DNA of 64,000 bases, from NCBI RefSeq assembly GCF_000731675.1, contig NZ_JMIT01000001.1:2479714-2543713 (forward strand). Direction: 5' to 3'. Within the stretch, counting starts at the first letter, position 1. The number at the start of each line of letters is the position of its first letter. The position numbers and the translations under genes were made by a program. Shown here piece after piece: positions 50,500 through 59,505 of the stretch. A model generated the notes under the pieces. It saw nothing but the letters and a program-made list of their open reading frames with translations, was not told the origin of the DNA and did no database searches. Source of the stretch: Pseudomonas capeferrum (lineage in GTDB: Bacteria > Pseudomonadota > Gammaproteobacteria > Pseudomonadales > Pseudomonadaceae).

Positions 50500-51921
50500 T
50501 TACTTAGCAACAGTACCGGCAGCGGTGCCATTGGCCTGTGCATCACGCTTGGGCTTGAGGATGTAGAAGATGAACATCACCAACAACCACACCGGGATCG
50601 CATACACCGAAATATTGATACCCGGAATCTGCAGCATGATGCCGAGGATCAGCACCACGAACGCCAGGCAGAGGTAGTTGCCGTAGGGGTACCACAGCGC
50701 CTTGAACAGCGGCTTCTGGCCAGTGCGGTCGAGGTGCTGGCGGAATTTCAGGTGCGAGTAGCTGATCATCGCCCAGTTGATCACCAAGGTCGCCACGACC
50801 AGCGACATCAACAGCTCCAGCGCATTCTGCGGAATGAAGTAGTTGAGCAGCACTGCAATCAGGGTCACCGCAGCCGACACCAGGATCGACCGCACCGGCA
50901 CACCGCGCTTGTCGACCTTGGCCAGGGCCGCCGGGGCGTCACCTTGCTCGGCCATGCCCAGCAGCATGCGGGCGTTGCAGTAGGTACCGCTGTTGTACAC
51001 CGACAGCGCTGCGGTCAGGACCACGAAGTTCAGCAGGTGGGCGGCCACATCGCTACCCAGCAGGGAGAACACCTGAACGAACGGGCTGCTGCCGTAGCTG
51101 CCGCCAGAGGCGTCGATGCTGGCGACCAGGTTGTCCCACGGGGTCAGCGACAGCAGCACGACCAGCGCACCGATGTAGAAGATCAGGATGCGGTAAATGA
51201 CCTGGTTGATGGCCTTGGGAATCACGGTCCTCGGCTTGTCGGCCTCGGCTGCGGTGAAGCCGAGCATTTCCAGGCCACCGAAGGAGAACATGATGAACGC
51301 CAACGCCATCACCAGGCCGCTGACGCCATGCGGGAAGAAGCCGCCGTGCGCCCACAGGTTGGTAACCGACGCCTCGGGGCCACCGCTACCGCTGGTCAGC
51401 AGGTACGCACCCAGGCCGATCATGCCGACGATGGCCACGACCTTGATGATGGCGAACCAGAATTCTGCCTCGCCGAAGACTTTCACGTTCATCAGGTTGA
51501 TGAAGTTGATCAGCAGGAAGAAGCCCGCCGCCGTGACCCAGGTCGGGATCTCTGGCCACCAGTAGTGAATGTACTTGCCGACCGCCGTCAGCTCCGACAT
51601 GCCCACCAGGATGTACAGCACCCAACAGTTCCAGCCCGACATGAAGCCGGCGAAGCCGCCCCAGTACTTGTGGGCAAAGTGGCTGAACGAACCGGCCACC
51701 GGCTCTTCGACGATCATCTCGCCCAGCTGGCGCATGATCATGAAGGCGATGAAGCCGCAGATGGCATAGCCAAGAATCATCGACGGGCCGGCGGATTTCA
51801 TCACGCCTGCCGAACCCAGGAACAGGCCGGTACCAATCGCTCCGCCGAGGGCGATCAACTGGATATGGCGGTTCTTCAGGCCCCGCTTTAGCTCGCCTGA
51901 ATGCATGTTTTGTCCACTCAT
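50500..51921 (-). CDS. aroP: Aromatic amino acid permease, AroP type
   Basis: This 473-residue APC-superfamily permease has 12 predicted transmembrane helices. The family signature GGAIGTGLFLGSAGVMKSAG lies near residue 25, and EMIVEEPVAGSFSHFAHKYW follows it. The sequence is in the AroP/PheP/ProY group; AroP (phenylalanine/tyrosine/tryptophan) is favoured because a PhhR-like box lies upstream and because I recall a PhhR-controlled aroP gene at this point in P. putida. ATG 51921 (MSGQNMHSGE) has CAGGTGA 8 bp before it. The specificity is inferred. Confidence 0.85.
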   Translation of the reverse strand: MSGQNMHSGELKRGLKNRHIQLIALGGAIGTGLFLGSAGVMKSAGPSMILGYAICGFIAFMIMRQLGEMIVEEPVAGSFSHFAHKYWGGFAGFMSGWNCWVLYILVGMSELTAVGKYIHYWWPEIPTWVTAAGFFLLINFINLMNVKVFGEAEFWFAIIKVVAIVGMIGLGAYLLTSGSGGPEASVTNLWAHGGFFPHGVSGLVMALAFIMFSFGGLEMLGFTAAEADKPRTVIPKAINQVIYRILIFYIGALVVLLSLTPWDNLVASIDASGGSYGSSPFVQVFSLLGSDVAAHLLNFVVLTAALSVYNSGTYCNARMLLGMAEQGDAPAALAKVDKRGVPVRSILVSAAVTLIAVLLNYFIPQNALELLMSLVVATLVINWAMISYSHLKFRQHLDRTGQKPLFKALWYPYGNYLCLAFVVLILGIMLQIPGINISVYAIPVWLLVMFIFYILKPKRDAQANGTAAGTVAK

Positions 51922-52520
51922 GAACGAAGTCACCTGCATTGTTTTTATCTGTGACGAAATCGGACCCACCGCGCTCGTGGCGCAGCGGAATGGGCAAGGT
52001 GGTTACCTTGGGTTTCTTGAACGCGGGCGCCGCCAGGGCGGGTCAGCCGGGTGTGATCAAGAGTGCGCGGTACGCAAGAGGGTCACAGGTAAAACGCGGC
52101 GCACTGTATACCCCTGCAAGCGCGCAGGCGTCAACGCGTTGCGTCATTTCCCCGGGGAAAAACGCAGCGTTCCTGTGGTGAAAGCCTTGAAAGGCGAAGT
52201 GATCGGCGTACATGGCGCCTCCATTTGTTGTTTTGTCAGCACGCCTCTCTGGGCGGGCTTTTGCACACGGCAATGGCCGCTATATCAGCGTGCGGCGGGG
52301 GTTTGGGCAATAGGGGGAGTGAGCGACAGGAGTGCCTCGCCGCGCGGGGTGCGGCAAGTTATGTTTACACAGGTAGGGGAAATCTGAATTCAGGGCGTAT
52401 TTTGCCTGCATCCGTATAAATTTCTTTACAGGTCGGTTTGAAAACTTGCCAGTCGTCAGAAAAATTCTTTTTGTTCAATATCTTGGCGACAGCCTAAGGT
52501 GCCCCCGCTGAATCCAAAGC
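51922..52520. promoter_or_regulatory. Long aroP leader/intergenic region
   Basis: About 600 bp separate aroP from the rluB terminator. Small ORFs on both strands (for example 51905-52387 plus, 52043-52273 minus) lack any protein-like features. The 52340-52460 part is A/T-rich and contains the PhhR-like box. If that is the promoter, the aroP mRNA would have a leader of over 400 nt. Confidence 0.5.
52413..52430. promoter_or_regulatory. Candidate PhhR box upstream of aroP
   Basis: CGTATA-AATTTC-TTTACA matches TGTAAA-N6-TTTACA at 10 of 12 defined positions. The six-base centre resembles that of the phhA box (ATTTTC). It lies ~490 bp before the aroP start. Confidence 0.45.
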
Positions 52521-52548
52521 AAAAAAAACCAGCCCGGAGGCTGGTTCT
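52521..52548 (-). terminator. Terminator after rluB
   Basis: On the minus strand, AACCAGCC-TCCG-GGCTGG is followed by eight T residues, directly past the rluB stop. Confidence 0.9.
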
Positions 52549-52564
52549 TATCTAGCGCTGCAGA

Positions 52565-53695
52565 TCAACCGCGCGGCTTGCCGCGACCACGGCCTGCCGG
52601 CTTGTCGCCGTCTGGCTTGGCGGTACGCTTGCGCATCTCGCTCGGGCGCTCGGCCACCGCGCTGCCACGGTTGCCTTTACGCGCGTCGTCACGCGACTGG
52701 CGCGCAGGGCGCTCACCGGTGGTATCACGCGGTTGGCGGGCTGGGCGCTCACCAGCGCTGTCACGCGGTTGGCGTGCTGGGCGCTCGGTAGCCCCTTCGC
52801 TGGCAGGGCGCAGGTTGCGCACGCGCTCGCCACGGCCCATCGGACGGCTCGACTTGCGCTGCATGCGCTCCATCTTGTCCTTGGCCTTGAGGTTCAAGGT
52901 CGGCAGCGCAACTGGCTGCAGGCCCACTTCAGCGGCCAGGATGTCGATTTCACCCTGGGTCATTTCCCGCCAGCGGCCCATCGGCAGGTCCGAGTTGAGG
53001 AACACCGGGCCGAAGCGCACGCGCTTCAGGCGGCTGACCACCATGCCCTGCGACTCCCACAGGCGACGCACTTCACGGTTACGGCCTTCCATCACCACGC
53101 AGTGGTACCAGTGGTTGAAGCCTTCGCCGCCCGGTGCCTTCTGGATGTCGGTGAACTTGGCCGGGCCGTCTTCGAGCATCACGCCAGCCTTGAGGCGATC
53201 GAGCATCTCGTCGTCGACCTCGCCCCGCACACGTACCGCGTACTCACGGTCCATCTCGTAGGAAGGGTGCATCAGGCGGTTGGCCAACTCACCGTCGGTG
53301 GTGAACAGCAACAGGCCGGTGGTGTTGATGTCCAGGCGGCCGATGTTGATCCAGCGCCCTTCTTTCGGCCGCGGCAGGCGGTCGAACACCGTCGGGCGGC
53401 CTTCCGGGTCGTCACGGGTGCAGATCTCGCCGTCGGGCTTGTTGTACATGATTACCCGGCGGGTGGCCTCGGCGGCTTCTTCGCGCTTGATCAGCTTGCC
53501 ATCGACAGCGATGGCGTCGTGCAGGTCGACGCGCTGGCCGAGGGTGGCGGCCACGCCATTGACCTTGATGCGGCCCTGGCTGATCCAGGCCTCGACGTCA
53601 CGGCGCGAACCGACGCCAATGCGCGCCAGTACTTTCTGCAGCTTTTCGCCGGATGGAGGGGTAATTTCGGTGTTTTGCAGGTCTTGCTCACTCAT
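52565..53695 (-). CDS. rluB: 23S rRNA pseudouridine-2605 synthase
   Basis: This 376-residue RsuA/RluB-family enzyme has an N-terminal S4 RNA-binding domain (~17-65, KLQKVLARIGVGSRRDVEAW) and a catalytic domain (~80-250) with the nucleophile Asp in GRLDINTTGLLLFTTDG. Residues ~275-376 form a basic, low-complexity tail with three near-repeats of ERPARQPRD followed by a Lys/Arg/Gly-rich end, probably disordered and RNA-binding. The core is shorter and tail longer than in E. coli RluB. It lies downstream of scpAB in the same direction, separated by a REP pair. Confidence 0.93.
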   Translation of the reverse strand: MSEQDLQNTEITPPSGEKLQKVLARIGVGSRRDVEAWISQGRIKVNGVAATLGQRVDLHDAIAVDGKLIKREEAAEATRRVIMYNKPDGEICTRDDPEGRPTVFDRLPRPKEGRWINIGRLDINTTGLLLFTTDGELANRLMHPSYEMDREYAVRVRGEVDDEMLDRLKAGVMLEDGPAKFTDIQKAPGGEGFNHWYHCVVMEGRNREVRRLWESQGMVVSRLKRVRFGPVFLNSDLPMGRWREMTQGEIDILAAEVGLQPVALPTLNLKAKDKMERMQRKSSRPMGRGERVRNLRPASEGATERPARQPRDSAGERPARQPRDTTGERPARQSRDDARKGNRGSAVAERPSEMRKRTAKPDGDKPAGRGRGKPRG

Positions 53696-53849
53696 CTGGG
53701 CACCTCCCGGTGTAGGAATGAAAAAGGGGTCTTGGCGACGAACGCGCCAAAGGGCCGCGCATCATACGCGGTTCGTATCAGGAACGCACTCGAGCGTAGT
53801 GGGTTTTGCGGGGGCCGGCAGGGTTTTCTGCCCAGTGGTTTTGCGCTGT

Positions 53850-53957
53850 CAGTGCGGGCCTCTTCGCGGGGCAAGCCCGCTCCCACCGGTTTGTGGGCTC
53901 TGACGGTGAGCGGCCAACCTGTAGGAGCGGGCTTGCCCCGCGAAGAGGCCCGCACTG
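53850..53957. repeat. Inverted pair of REP elements between scpB and rluB
   Basis: Two 34-bp perfectly complementary arms, beginning CAGTGCGGGCCTCTTCGCGG and ending in the complement, are separated by ~40 bp. Same family as 892-1009. It sits within the scpB-rluB gap and could attenuate transcription into rluB. Confidence 0.88.
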
Positions 53958-53969
53958 CCAGCATAAGCC

Positions 53970-54755
53970 TCAGGTCTGCAACTTGCCCTCGTCCTCCAGT
54001 GAAGCCTCGGGTTCAACCACGTCCTCTTCTTCACGCAAATCATCGAAATCGGTCTTCAGCCCCTCTTCCATCGCATCCAGCTCCACCAGCAGGCTGCGGA
54101 AGCTGGTCTCATCCTTCGGCACCTCGGCCTCGGCTTCGCCCTCGCCAAGGCTGGCATCGGCCAGCGCCTGCAGGTGCGCAGGTACTGGCGCGTCATCTGG
54201 GTCGAGCAACGGCTCCGGTTCCATCTCGCGCAGTTCGGCCAATGCCGGCAGCTCCTCAAGGCTCTTGAGATTGAAGTGGTCGAGAAATGCCTTGGTGGTG
54301 GCGAACATCGCCGGCCGCCCCGGCACTTCGCGATAACCCACGATGCGAATCCACTCGCGCTCCATCAAGGTCTTGATGATATTGCTGTTCACCGCCACGC
54401 CGCGCACGTCCTCGATCTCGCCACGGGTGATGGGCTGGCGGTAGGCAATCAGCGCCATGGTTTCGAGCAGCGCACGGGAATAGCGCTGCGGCCGCTCCTC
54501 CCACAGGCGCCCAACCCAAGGGGCAAAGGTTTCGCGGATCTGCAGGCGATAGCCGGTGGCTACTTCCTTGAGCTCGAAGGCACGCCCGCTGCAGGACTTG
54601 CCGAGCACTTCCAGGGCCTTCTTGAACACCTTGGGCTCCGGGCGCTCGGCCTCCTCGAACAGCTCGTACAAGCGCTCAAGGGATTGCGGCTTGCCCGAAG
54701 CGAGCAAAAAAGCTTCGATCAGCGACGCCAGGTCGCGGGGTTCATTCAGGTTCAT
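53970..54755 (-). CDS. scpB: Segregation and condensation protein B
   Basis: This 261-residue kleisin-associated winged-helix protein works with ScpA and SMC in chromosome condensation. Two winged-helix domains span ~5-165 (LIEAFLLASGKPQSLERLYE; ITRGEIEDVRGVAVNSNIIK). The C-terminal ~90 residues are a strongly acidic, disordered tail. ATG 54755 (MNLNEP) overlaps the scpA 3' end by 14 bp, which suggests translational coupling. Confidence 0.94.
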   Translation of the reverse strand: MNLNEPRDLASLIEAFLLASGKPQSLERLYELFEEAERPEPKVFKKALEVLGKSCSGRAFELKEVATGYRLQIRETFAPWVGRLWEERPQRYSRALLETMALIAYRQPITRGEIEDVRGVAVNSNIIKTLMEREWIRIVGYREVPGRPAMFATTKAFLDHFNLKSLEELPALAELREMEPEPLLDPDDAPVPAHLQALADASLGEGEAEAEVPKDETSFRSLLVELDAMEEGLKTDFDDLREEEDVVEPEASLEDEGKLQT

Positions 54756-55596
54756 CAGGTTCTTCAACAAACTCGGCGCGAAGCCGGACGTGGATCGCGG
54801 CGAAAGGCTCATTCTGCACCAGTTCGACCAGTGATTCCTTCACCAGCTCAAGAATCGCCATGAACGTCACCACCACGCCCAACTTGCCCTCTTCTGCACC
54901 GAACAGCTCGACGAAGGGCACGAAGGCCCCGCCCTTGAGGCGTTCGAGTACTTGGCTCATGCGTTCACGGGTAGACAGCGTTTCGCGGGTGATCTGGTGG
55001 CTTTCGAACAGGTCATTGCGGCGCATCACCTCGGCCATCGATACCAGCAGCTCCTCCAGGCTCACCTGGGGCAGCAGCTTGCGCACCTTGGCCTGCGGTG
55101 CTTCCAGGCGCGGCACGACAATGTCGCGACCCACCCGTGGCAGTGTATCGATCCCTTCTGCAGCGGCCTTGAAGCGCTCGTATTCCTGCAAGCGGCGGAT
55201 CAGCTCGGCGCGCGGGTCGCCCTCTTCCTCCTCGATCTCGGCCGAGCGGGGCAGCAACATGCGCGACTTGATCTCGGCCAGCATGGCCGCCATGACCAGG
55301 TACTCGGCTGCCAGTTCCAGGCGCACGCTCTTCATCAGCTCGACATAGCCCATGTACTGGCGGGTGATCTCCGCCACCGGGATGTCGAGGATATCGATGT
55401 TCTGCTTGCGGATCAGGTACAGCAGCAGGTCCAGCGGGCCTTCGAACGCCTCGAGAATGACTTCAAGCGCATCCGGCGGGATGTACAGGTCTACCGGCAT
55501 CTCGGTCAGGGCTTCGCCATAGACCAGGGCCAGTTGCAACTGTTGAGGCGACTCGGCCTCCTCGGCCGGCGCCTCGGGCGCCTCCACCTGGCTCAC
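54742..55596 (-). CDS. scpA: Segregation and condensation protein A
   Basis: This protein of about 284 residues is the kleisin subunit joining SMC and ScpB. The core VILEAFEGPLDLLLYLIRKQ begins near residue 46. Start GTG 55596 overlaps the yciO stop codon (GTGA), and the first ~40 residues look disordered; a later ATG (MPVDLYIPPDALEV, ~33 residues in) is a serious alternative. Confidence 0.92.
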   Translation of the reverse strand: MSQVEAPEAPAEEAESPQQLQLALVYGEALTEMPVDLYIPPDALEVILEAFEGPLDLLLYLIRKQNIDILDIPVAEITRQYMGYVELMKSVRLELAAEYLVMAAMLAEIKSRMLLPRSAEIEEEEGDPRAELIRRLQEYERFKAAAEGIDTLPRVGRDIVVPRLEAPQAKVRKLLPQVSLEELLVSMAEVMRRNDLFESHQITRETLSTRERMSQVLERLKGGAFVPFVELFGAEEGKLGVVVTFMAILELVKESLVELVQNEPFAAIHVRLRAEFVEEPDEPE

Positions 55597-56222
55597 GCAT
55601 TGACCATGAATGGCGTGGGGTCGCCACAACCTTCGCGGATCAGCTCGGGCTCGTCGCCGGACAGGTCGATGATGGTCGATGCCTTGAGATCACCGAAACC
55701 GCCGTCGATCACCAGGTCCACATGATGCTCCAGCCGCTCACGGATCGCGTAGGGGTCGGTCATCGGCTGGTCGTCGCCCGGCAGGATGAGGCTGACACTC
55801 ATCAGTGGCTCGCCCAGTTCAGCCAGCAGCGCCAGGGTGATGGCGTGGTCCGGCACGCGCAGGCCGATGGTGCGGCGTTTCTCGTGCAGCAGCAGGCGCG
55901 GCACTTCACGGGTGCCGTTGAGAATGAAGGTGTACGGCCCCGGCACATGCGCCTTGAGCAGGCGGAAGGTGACGGTGTCGACCTTGGCATACAGCCCCAG
56001 TTGCGACATGTCGCAGCACATCAGGGTGAAGTTGTGGGTCTTGTCCAGGCCACGCAGGCGCCGTACGCGCTCCACCGCGCCCTTGTCGCCAATCTGGCAA
56101 CCCAGCGCATAGGCCGAATCGGTCGGATAGACCACCACCCCGCCCTTGCGGATGATCTCCACCGCCTGGCGGATCAGCCGCTGCTGCGGATTCTCCGGAT
56201 GTATCTGGAAAAATTGGCTCAC
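55593..56222 (-). CDS. yciO: YciO-type Sua5/TsaC-family protein
   Basis: This 209-residue YrdC-domain protein resembles E. coli YciO nearly from end to end. Start GTG 56222 aligns its VSQFFQIHPENPQQRLI with E. coli MSQFFYIHPDNPQQRLI and is much better than an upstream ATG at 56258, which lies inside the neighbouring gene. Residues PTDSAYALGCQIG and KTHNFTLMC form the nucleotide/carbonate pocket. Relatives make threonylcarbamoyl-AMP; YciO itself appears to have a separate, not fully settled role. Confidence 0.92.
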   Translation of the reverse strand: MSQFFQIHPENPQQRLIRQAVEIIRKGGVVVYPTDSAYALGCQIGDKGAVERVRRLRGLDKTHNFTLMCCDMSQLGLYAKVDTVTFRLLKAHVPGPYTFILNGTREVPRLLLHEKRRTIGLRVPDHAITLALLAELGEPLMSVSLILPGDDQPMTDPYAIRERLEHHVDLVIDGGFGDLKASTIIDLSGDEPELIREGCGDPTPFMVNA

Positions 56223-56235
56223 GTAGTCTTCCTGT

Positions 56236-57096
56236 TCATACCGCCAAAGGCTGTTCATGGCTGAATCGGCGCCACAGAGGTGGCAGGTCCTCGGGCAAAG
56301 GCCGGTAGGCACCGATTTCGCCCCAGGTGCCGGGGCCGTGGAAGTCACTGCCAGCGCTTGCCAGCAGGCCGAACTCACGGGTGAGGATGGACATCGTGCC
56401 CACCTGCTCGGCCGGCATCATCCCGTTGACCACCTCAAGCGCCTGCCCGCCTGCCTGAATATAGTCGGCAATCAGCCGTCTGCGCTTGCTGCGGGTCAGA
56501 TCGTAATGCATCGGATGCGCCAAGCTTACCCAAGCGTTGGACTGGCGCAGCGTGGCGACAGTTTCATCCAGGGTCGGCCAGTGCTGCTTGACGTCACCCA
56601 GCTTGCCGGCGCCCAGCCACTTGCGGAACGCTTCGCCGCGATCCTTGACGTGACCGGCACGCACCAGAAACTCGGCAAAGTGCGGGCGCGCCGGGGCGTT
56701 GCCACTGTCGCCCAACGCTTGCTGCACGGCCCTGGCACCCTCAAGCGCGCCGGGCATGCCCTTGGCCGCCAGCCGTTTGTCGATTTCCTCGGCACGCAGC
56801 CAGCGGCCACGGTGCAGGGCTTCGATGGCTTCGAGCAACGGCGGTGCGTCGAGGGGGAAGTCATACCCCAGCACATGGATGGTCGCCCCACCCCACGTGC
56901 ACGACAGCTCTACCCCGCTGACCCAGTGCATGCCGCGCTCGCGGCAGGCCTGGCGCGCTTCGGCCAGCCCTTCGAGGGTGTCGTGGTCGGTGAGTGCCAG
57001 CGTTTGCACCCCGTGCTCATGGGCCCGGGCGACCAGGACCGTGGGCGACAGGGCGCCGTCGGAGGCCGTGCTGTGACAGTGCAGATCAACATTCAT
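56236..57096 (-). CDS. rnm: PHP-domain phosphoesterase (RNase AM/YciV, TrpH type)
   Basis: This 286-residue PHP-domain metal hydrolase carries all the metal ligands: [11 protein letters not shown] (residues 4-14), LTDHDTLEG (~37), [11 protein letters not shown] (~140) and GSDFHGPG (~250). The E. coli homologue degrades 5' ends of rRNA and 3',5'-nucleoside bisphosphates. It is first gene of the leftward rnm-yciO-scpA-scpB run, with the yciO GTG 14 bp after its stop, and divergent from yciB. Confidence 0.9.
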   Translation of the reverse strand: MNVDLHCHSTASDGALSPTVLVARAHEHGVQTLALTDHDTLEGLAEARQACRERGMHWVSGVELSCTWGGATIHVLGYDFPLDAPPLLEAIEALHRGRWLRAEEIDKRLAAKGMPGALEGARAVQQALGDSGNAPARPHFAEFLVRAGHVKDRGEAFRKWLGAGKLGDVKQHWPTLDETVATLRQSNAWVSLAHPMHYDLTRSKRRRLIADYIQAGGQALEVVNGMMPAEQVGTMSILTREFGLLASAGSDFHGPGTWGEIGAYRPLPEDLPPLWRRFSHEQPLAV

Positions 57097-57163
57097 GGAG
57101 GAGCGCTTTCGCTGGAATCGATGTTTGTTATTATGCCGTCACATCCCGATTCTGGCTGCCATT

Positions 57164-57757
57164 GTGAAACAATTCATCGATTTCATCCCGTTGCTACTGT
57201 TCTTCATCGTCTACAAGCTCGACCCGCGGCCCCTGGAGGTTGCCGGCCACAGCTTCGAATTCGGCGGTATCTACAGCGCCACGGCCATGCTCATCGTCAG
57301 CTCCCTGGTGGTCTACGGTGCCCTGTTCCTGCGCCAGCGCAAGCTGGAAAAGGGCCAATGGCTGACCCTGATCGCCTGCCTGGTGTTCGGCGGCCTGACC
57401 CTGACCTTCCACAGCGAAACCTTCCTCAAATGGAAAGCGCCGGTGGTCAACTGGCTGTTCGCCCTGGCCTTCGCCGGCAGCCACTTCATCGGCGACCGAG
57501 TGCTGATCAAGCGCATCATGGGCCACGCCCTGACCCTGCCCGATGCCATCTGGGCCCGCCTGAACCTGGCCTGGATCTGCTTCTTCCTGGTCTGCGGTGC
57601 GGCCAACCTGTTCGTCGCCTTCACCTTCCAGGCCTTCTGGGTCGACTTCAAGGTGTTCGGCAGCCTGGGCATGACCGTGATCTTCCTGGTGGCCCAGGGT
57701 GTGTACCTGTCACGCCACCTGCACGACGACCCTACTACCTCCAAACCCAAGGATTGA
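57164..57757 (+). CDS. yciB: Inner-membrane septation/envelope protein YciB
   Basis: This 197-residue protein has 5-6 transmembrane helices. It starts GTG 57164 with [17 protein letters not shown], the conserved IspA/YciB N-terminus, rather than the in-frame ATG at 57095 or any intermediate codon. YciB is tied to cell division and envelope integrity. It is one base from yciI and divergent from rnm. Confidence 0.93.
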   Translation: MKQFIDFIPLLLFFIVYKLDPRPLEVAGHSFEFGGIYSATAMLIVSSLVVYGALFLRQRKLEKGQWLTLIACLVFGGLTLTFHSETFLKWKAPVVNWLFALAFAGSHFIGDRVLIKRIMGHALTLPDAIWARLNLAWICFFLVCGAANLFVAFTFQAFWVDFKVFGSLGMTVIFLVAQGVYLSRHLHDDPTTSKPKD

Positions 57758-57758
57758 C

Positions 57759-58058
57759 ATGCTCTACGCCATCATCGCCAGCGACGTCGCAAACTCCCTG
57801 GAAAAGCGCCTGGCTGCCCGCCCGGCACACATCGAGCGCCTGCAGCAGCTCAAGGCCGAAGGCCGCGTGGTGCTGGCAGGCCCACATCCGGCCATCGACA
57901 GCAACGACCCAGGTGAAGCCGGTTTCAGCGGCAGCCTGATCGTGGCCGAGTTCGACTCCCTGGCTGCGGCACAGGCCTGGGCCGATGCCGACCCGTATAT
58001 TGCTGCGGGCGTGTACGACAACGTCATCGTCAAACCCTTCAAGCAAGTCCTGCCTTGA
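57759..58058 (+). CDS. yciI: YciI-like protein
   Basis: This 99-residue ferredoxin-like (dimeric alpha/beta barrel) protein of the YCII family starts [10 protein letters not shown]. The conserved pair His24 ([11 protein letters not shown]) and Asp ([15 protein letters not shown]) forms the presumed active site. The ATG at 57759 lies one base after the yciB stop; the two genes are coupled, as in many gammaproteobacteria. Biochemical function is unproven. Confidence 0.92.
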   Translation: MLYAIIASDVANSLEKRLAARPAHIERLQQLKAEGRVVLAGPHPAIDSNDPGEAGFSGSLIVAEFDSLAAAQAWADADPYIAAGVYDNVIVKPFKQVLP

Positions 58059-58065
58059 CCCGACA

Positions 58066-58115
58066 CCGCGCGGCCCTTTTCGCGGGTAAAGCCGCACCCA
58101 CAGGGCCGCGCGGTA
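58066..58115. terminator. Hairpin after yciI with REP-like core
   Basis: ACCGCGCGGCCC pairs with GGGCCGCGCGGT over 12 bp around a core (TTCGCGGGTAAAGCCGC) typical of the local REP family. Probably the terminator of yciBI. Confidence 0.65.
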
Positions 58116-58203
58116 CTGGCGGTTATACGCTTGCCATCAGTCTGCGGTATCTTTGCCACTGGCGGGCCGAATACTCGCCGTCAATGGTTGAATTGAGTGA
58201 GTC

Positions 58204-58881
58204 ATGAGCGAGCTGTTACTGATTGATGATGACCAGGAGCTGTGCGAGCTGCTCGGCAGCTGGCTGACCCAGGAAGGGTTTACCGTCCGCGCCTGCCACG
58301 ATGGCCTGAGCGCACGCCAGGCCCTGGCCGAACATGCCCCGGCCGCCGTGGTGCTGGATGTGATGCTCCCAGACGGCAGCGGCCTGGAACTGCTCAAGCA
58401 ATTGCGCAGCGAACATGCCGACCTGCCTGTGCTGATGCTCTCGGCACGGGGCGAACCCCTGGACCGCATCCTCGGCCTTGAGCTCGGCGCCGACGATTAC
58501 CTGGCCAAACCCTGCGACCCGCGCGAGCTCACGGCCCGCCTGCGCGCCGTGTTGCGCCGCAGCCACCCGGCAGCCACCACCACCCAGGTAGAGATCGGCG
58601 ACCTGGTCTACAGCCCGGCACGTGGCGTGGCCAGCATCGATGGCCGCGAGATGACCCTGACCCTGTCCGAAAGCCGCATCCTCGAAGCCCTGCTGCGCCA
58701 GCCGGGCGAGCCGCTGGACAAGCAGGAACTGGCGCAGATCGGCCTGGGCCGCAAGCTGACCCTGTACGACCGCAGCCTGGACATGCACGTCAGCAACCTG
58801 CGCAAGAAGATCGGGCCGCATGCCGATGGGCGCCCACGCATCGTTGCGCTGCGCAGCCGCGGCTATTACTACAGCCTGTGA
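58204..58881 (+). CDS. CpxR-like response regulator
   Basis: This 225-residue OmpR/PhoB-family regulator has a receiver domain (1-~115, acidic cluster DDD at 8-10, phosphorylated D52 in VVLDVMLPDG, Lys in LAKPCDP) and a C-terminal winged helix (~130-223, DRSLDMHVSNLRKKIG). It is the first gene of an envelope-stress set with a CpxP/Spy-like gene and a sensor kinase. CpxR orthology is suggested by the partners, not proven. Confidence 0.92.
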   Translation: MSELLLIDDDQELCELLGSWLTQEGFTVRACHDGLSARQALAEHAPAAVVLDVMLPDGSGLELLKQLRSEHADLPVLMLSARGEPLDRILGLELGADDYLAKPCDPRELTARLRAVLRRSHPAATTTQVEIGDLVYSPARGVASIDGREMTLTLSESRILEALLRQPGEPLDKQELAQIGLGRKLTLYDRSLDMHVSNLRKKIGPHADGRPRIVALRSRGYYYSL

Positions 58882-59022
58882 CGTGCCGGGGCCGCCTCGC
58901 AGCCCCAACACGCTCGGCAACTCATCTTTACCCAGCCTTTACCCTCCCCTGACCGCCCTTGACGGTCAGCTGCGTAGACTGTGCTCATCCGGTAACCACC
59001 GGCCTATGAAAGGAGAGACACC

Positions 59023-59439
59023 ATGCGCAAGACCCTTATCGCCCTGATGTTCGCCGCCGCCCTGCCGACCGTGGCCATGGCCATGCCTGAAGGCGGCCCG
59101 CGTCACGACGGCCCGCATCATCGCGGTGATGCGCCTTTCGCCCAACTGGACCTGAGCCGCGACCAGCGCCAGCAGATTGGCAAGCTGATGGGCGAGCAGA
59201 TGAAGCAACGCCGCGACATCACCGAGCGCTACCTGTCCAAGCTGCCGGCCGCCGACCAGAAGGCCATGAAGGACGAACTCAAGGCCAGCCGCGACAAGAC
59301 CGACAGCCAGGTCCGCGGCCTGCTCAAGCCTGAGCAACAGAAGCAGTTCGACGAGCTGCAAAAAGAACGCGCCGCGAAGAAAGCCGAATGGCAAGAGTTC
59401 CAGGCCTGGAAAGCTGAAAAAGGCGGCAAGGCCCAGTAA
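59023..59439 (+). CDS. CpxP/Spy-family periplasmic protein
   Basis: This 138-residue protein has a signal peptide (MRKTLIALMFAAALPTVAMA, cleaved near A20). The mature part is helical with a His/Asp-rich start (GGPRHDGPHHRGD) that could bind metal, and LDLSRDQRQQIGKLM and LLKPEQQKQFDELQ as LTxxQ-type motifs of the CpxP/Spy chaperone family. It probably dampens the kinase until misfolded protein or metal appears. Between the regulator and kinase genes; a perfect terminator follows. Confidence 0.88.
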   Translation: MRKTLIALMFAAALPTVAMAMPEGGPRHDGPHHRGDAPFAQLDLSRDQRQQIGKLMGEQMKQRRDITERYLSKLPAADQKAMKDELKASRDKTDSQVRGLLKPEQQKQFDELQKERAAKKAEWQEFQAWKAEKGGKAQ

Positions 59440-59453
59440 GCTGTCCGCCCCAC

Positions 59454-59485
59454 GCCCGGCCCGCACCCCTGCGGGCCGGGCTTTT
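59454..59485 (+). terminator. Perfect intrinsic terminator between the CpxP-like and kinase genes
   Basis: GCCCGGCCCGCA-CCCC-TGCGGGCCGGGC-TTTT is a perfect 12-bp G/C stem with a 4-nt loop and four T residues. It ends only ~10 bp before the kinase's ribosome site. It should terminate or attenuate transcription from the first two genes. Confidence 0.85.
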
Positions 59486-59505
59486 CCCGTTTGCAGGAGG
59501 TGCAC

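Noticed and set aside
51905..52387. 160-codon plus-strand ORF in the aroP leader
   Set aside because: Cys/Arg/Gly-rich translation with no domain, starting inside aroP on the opposite strand. More likely a non-coding leader.
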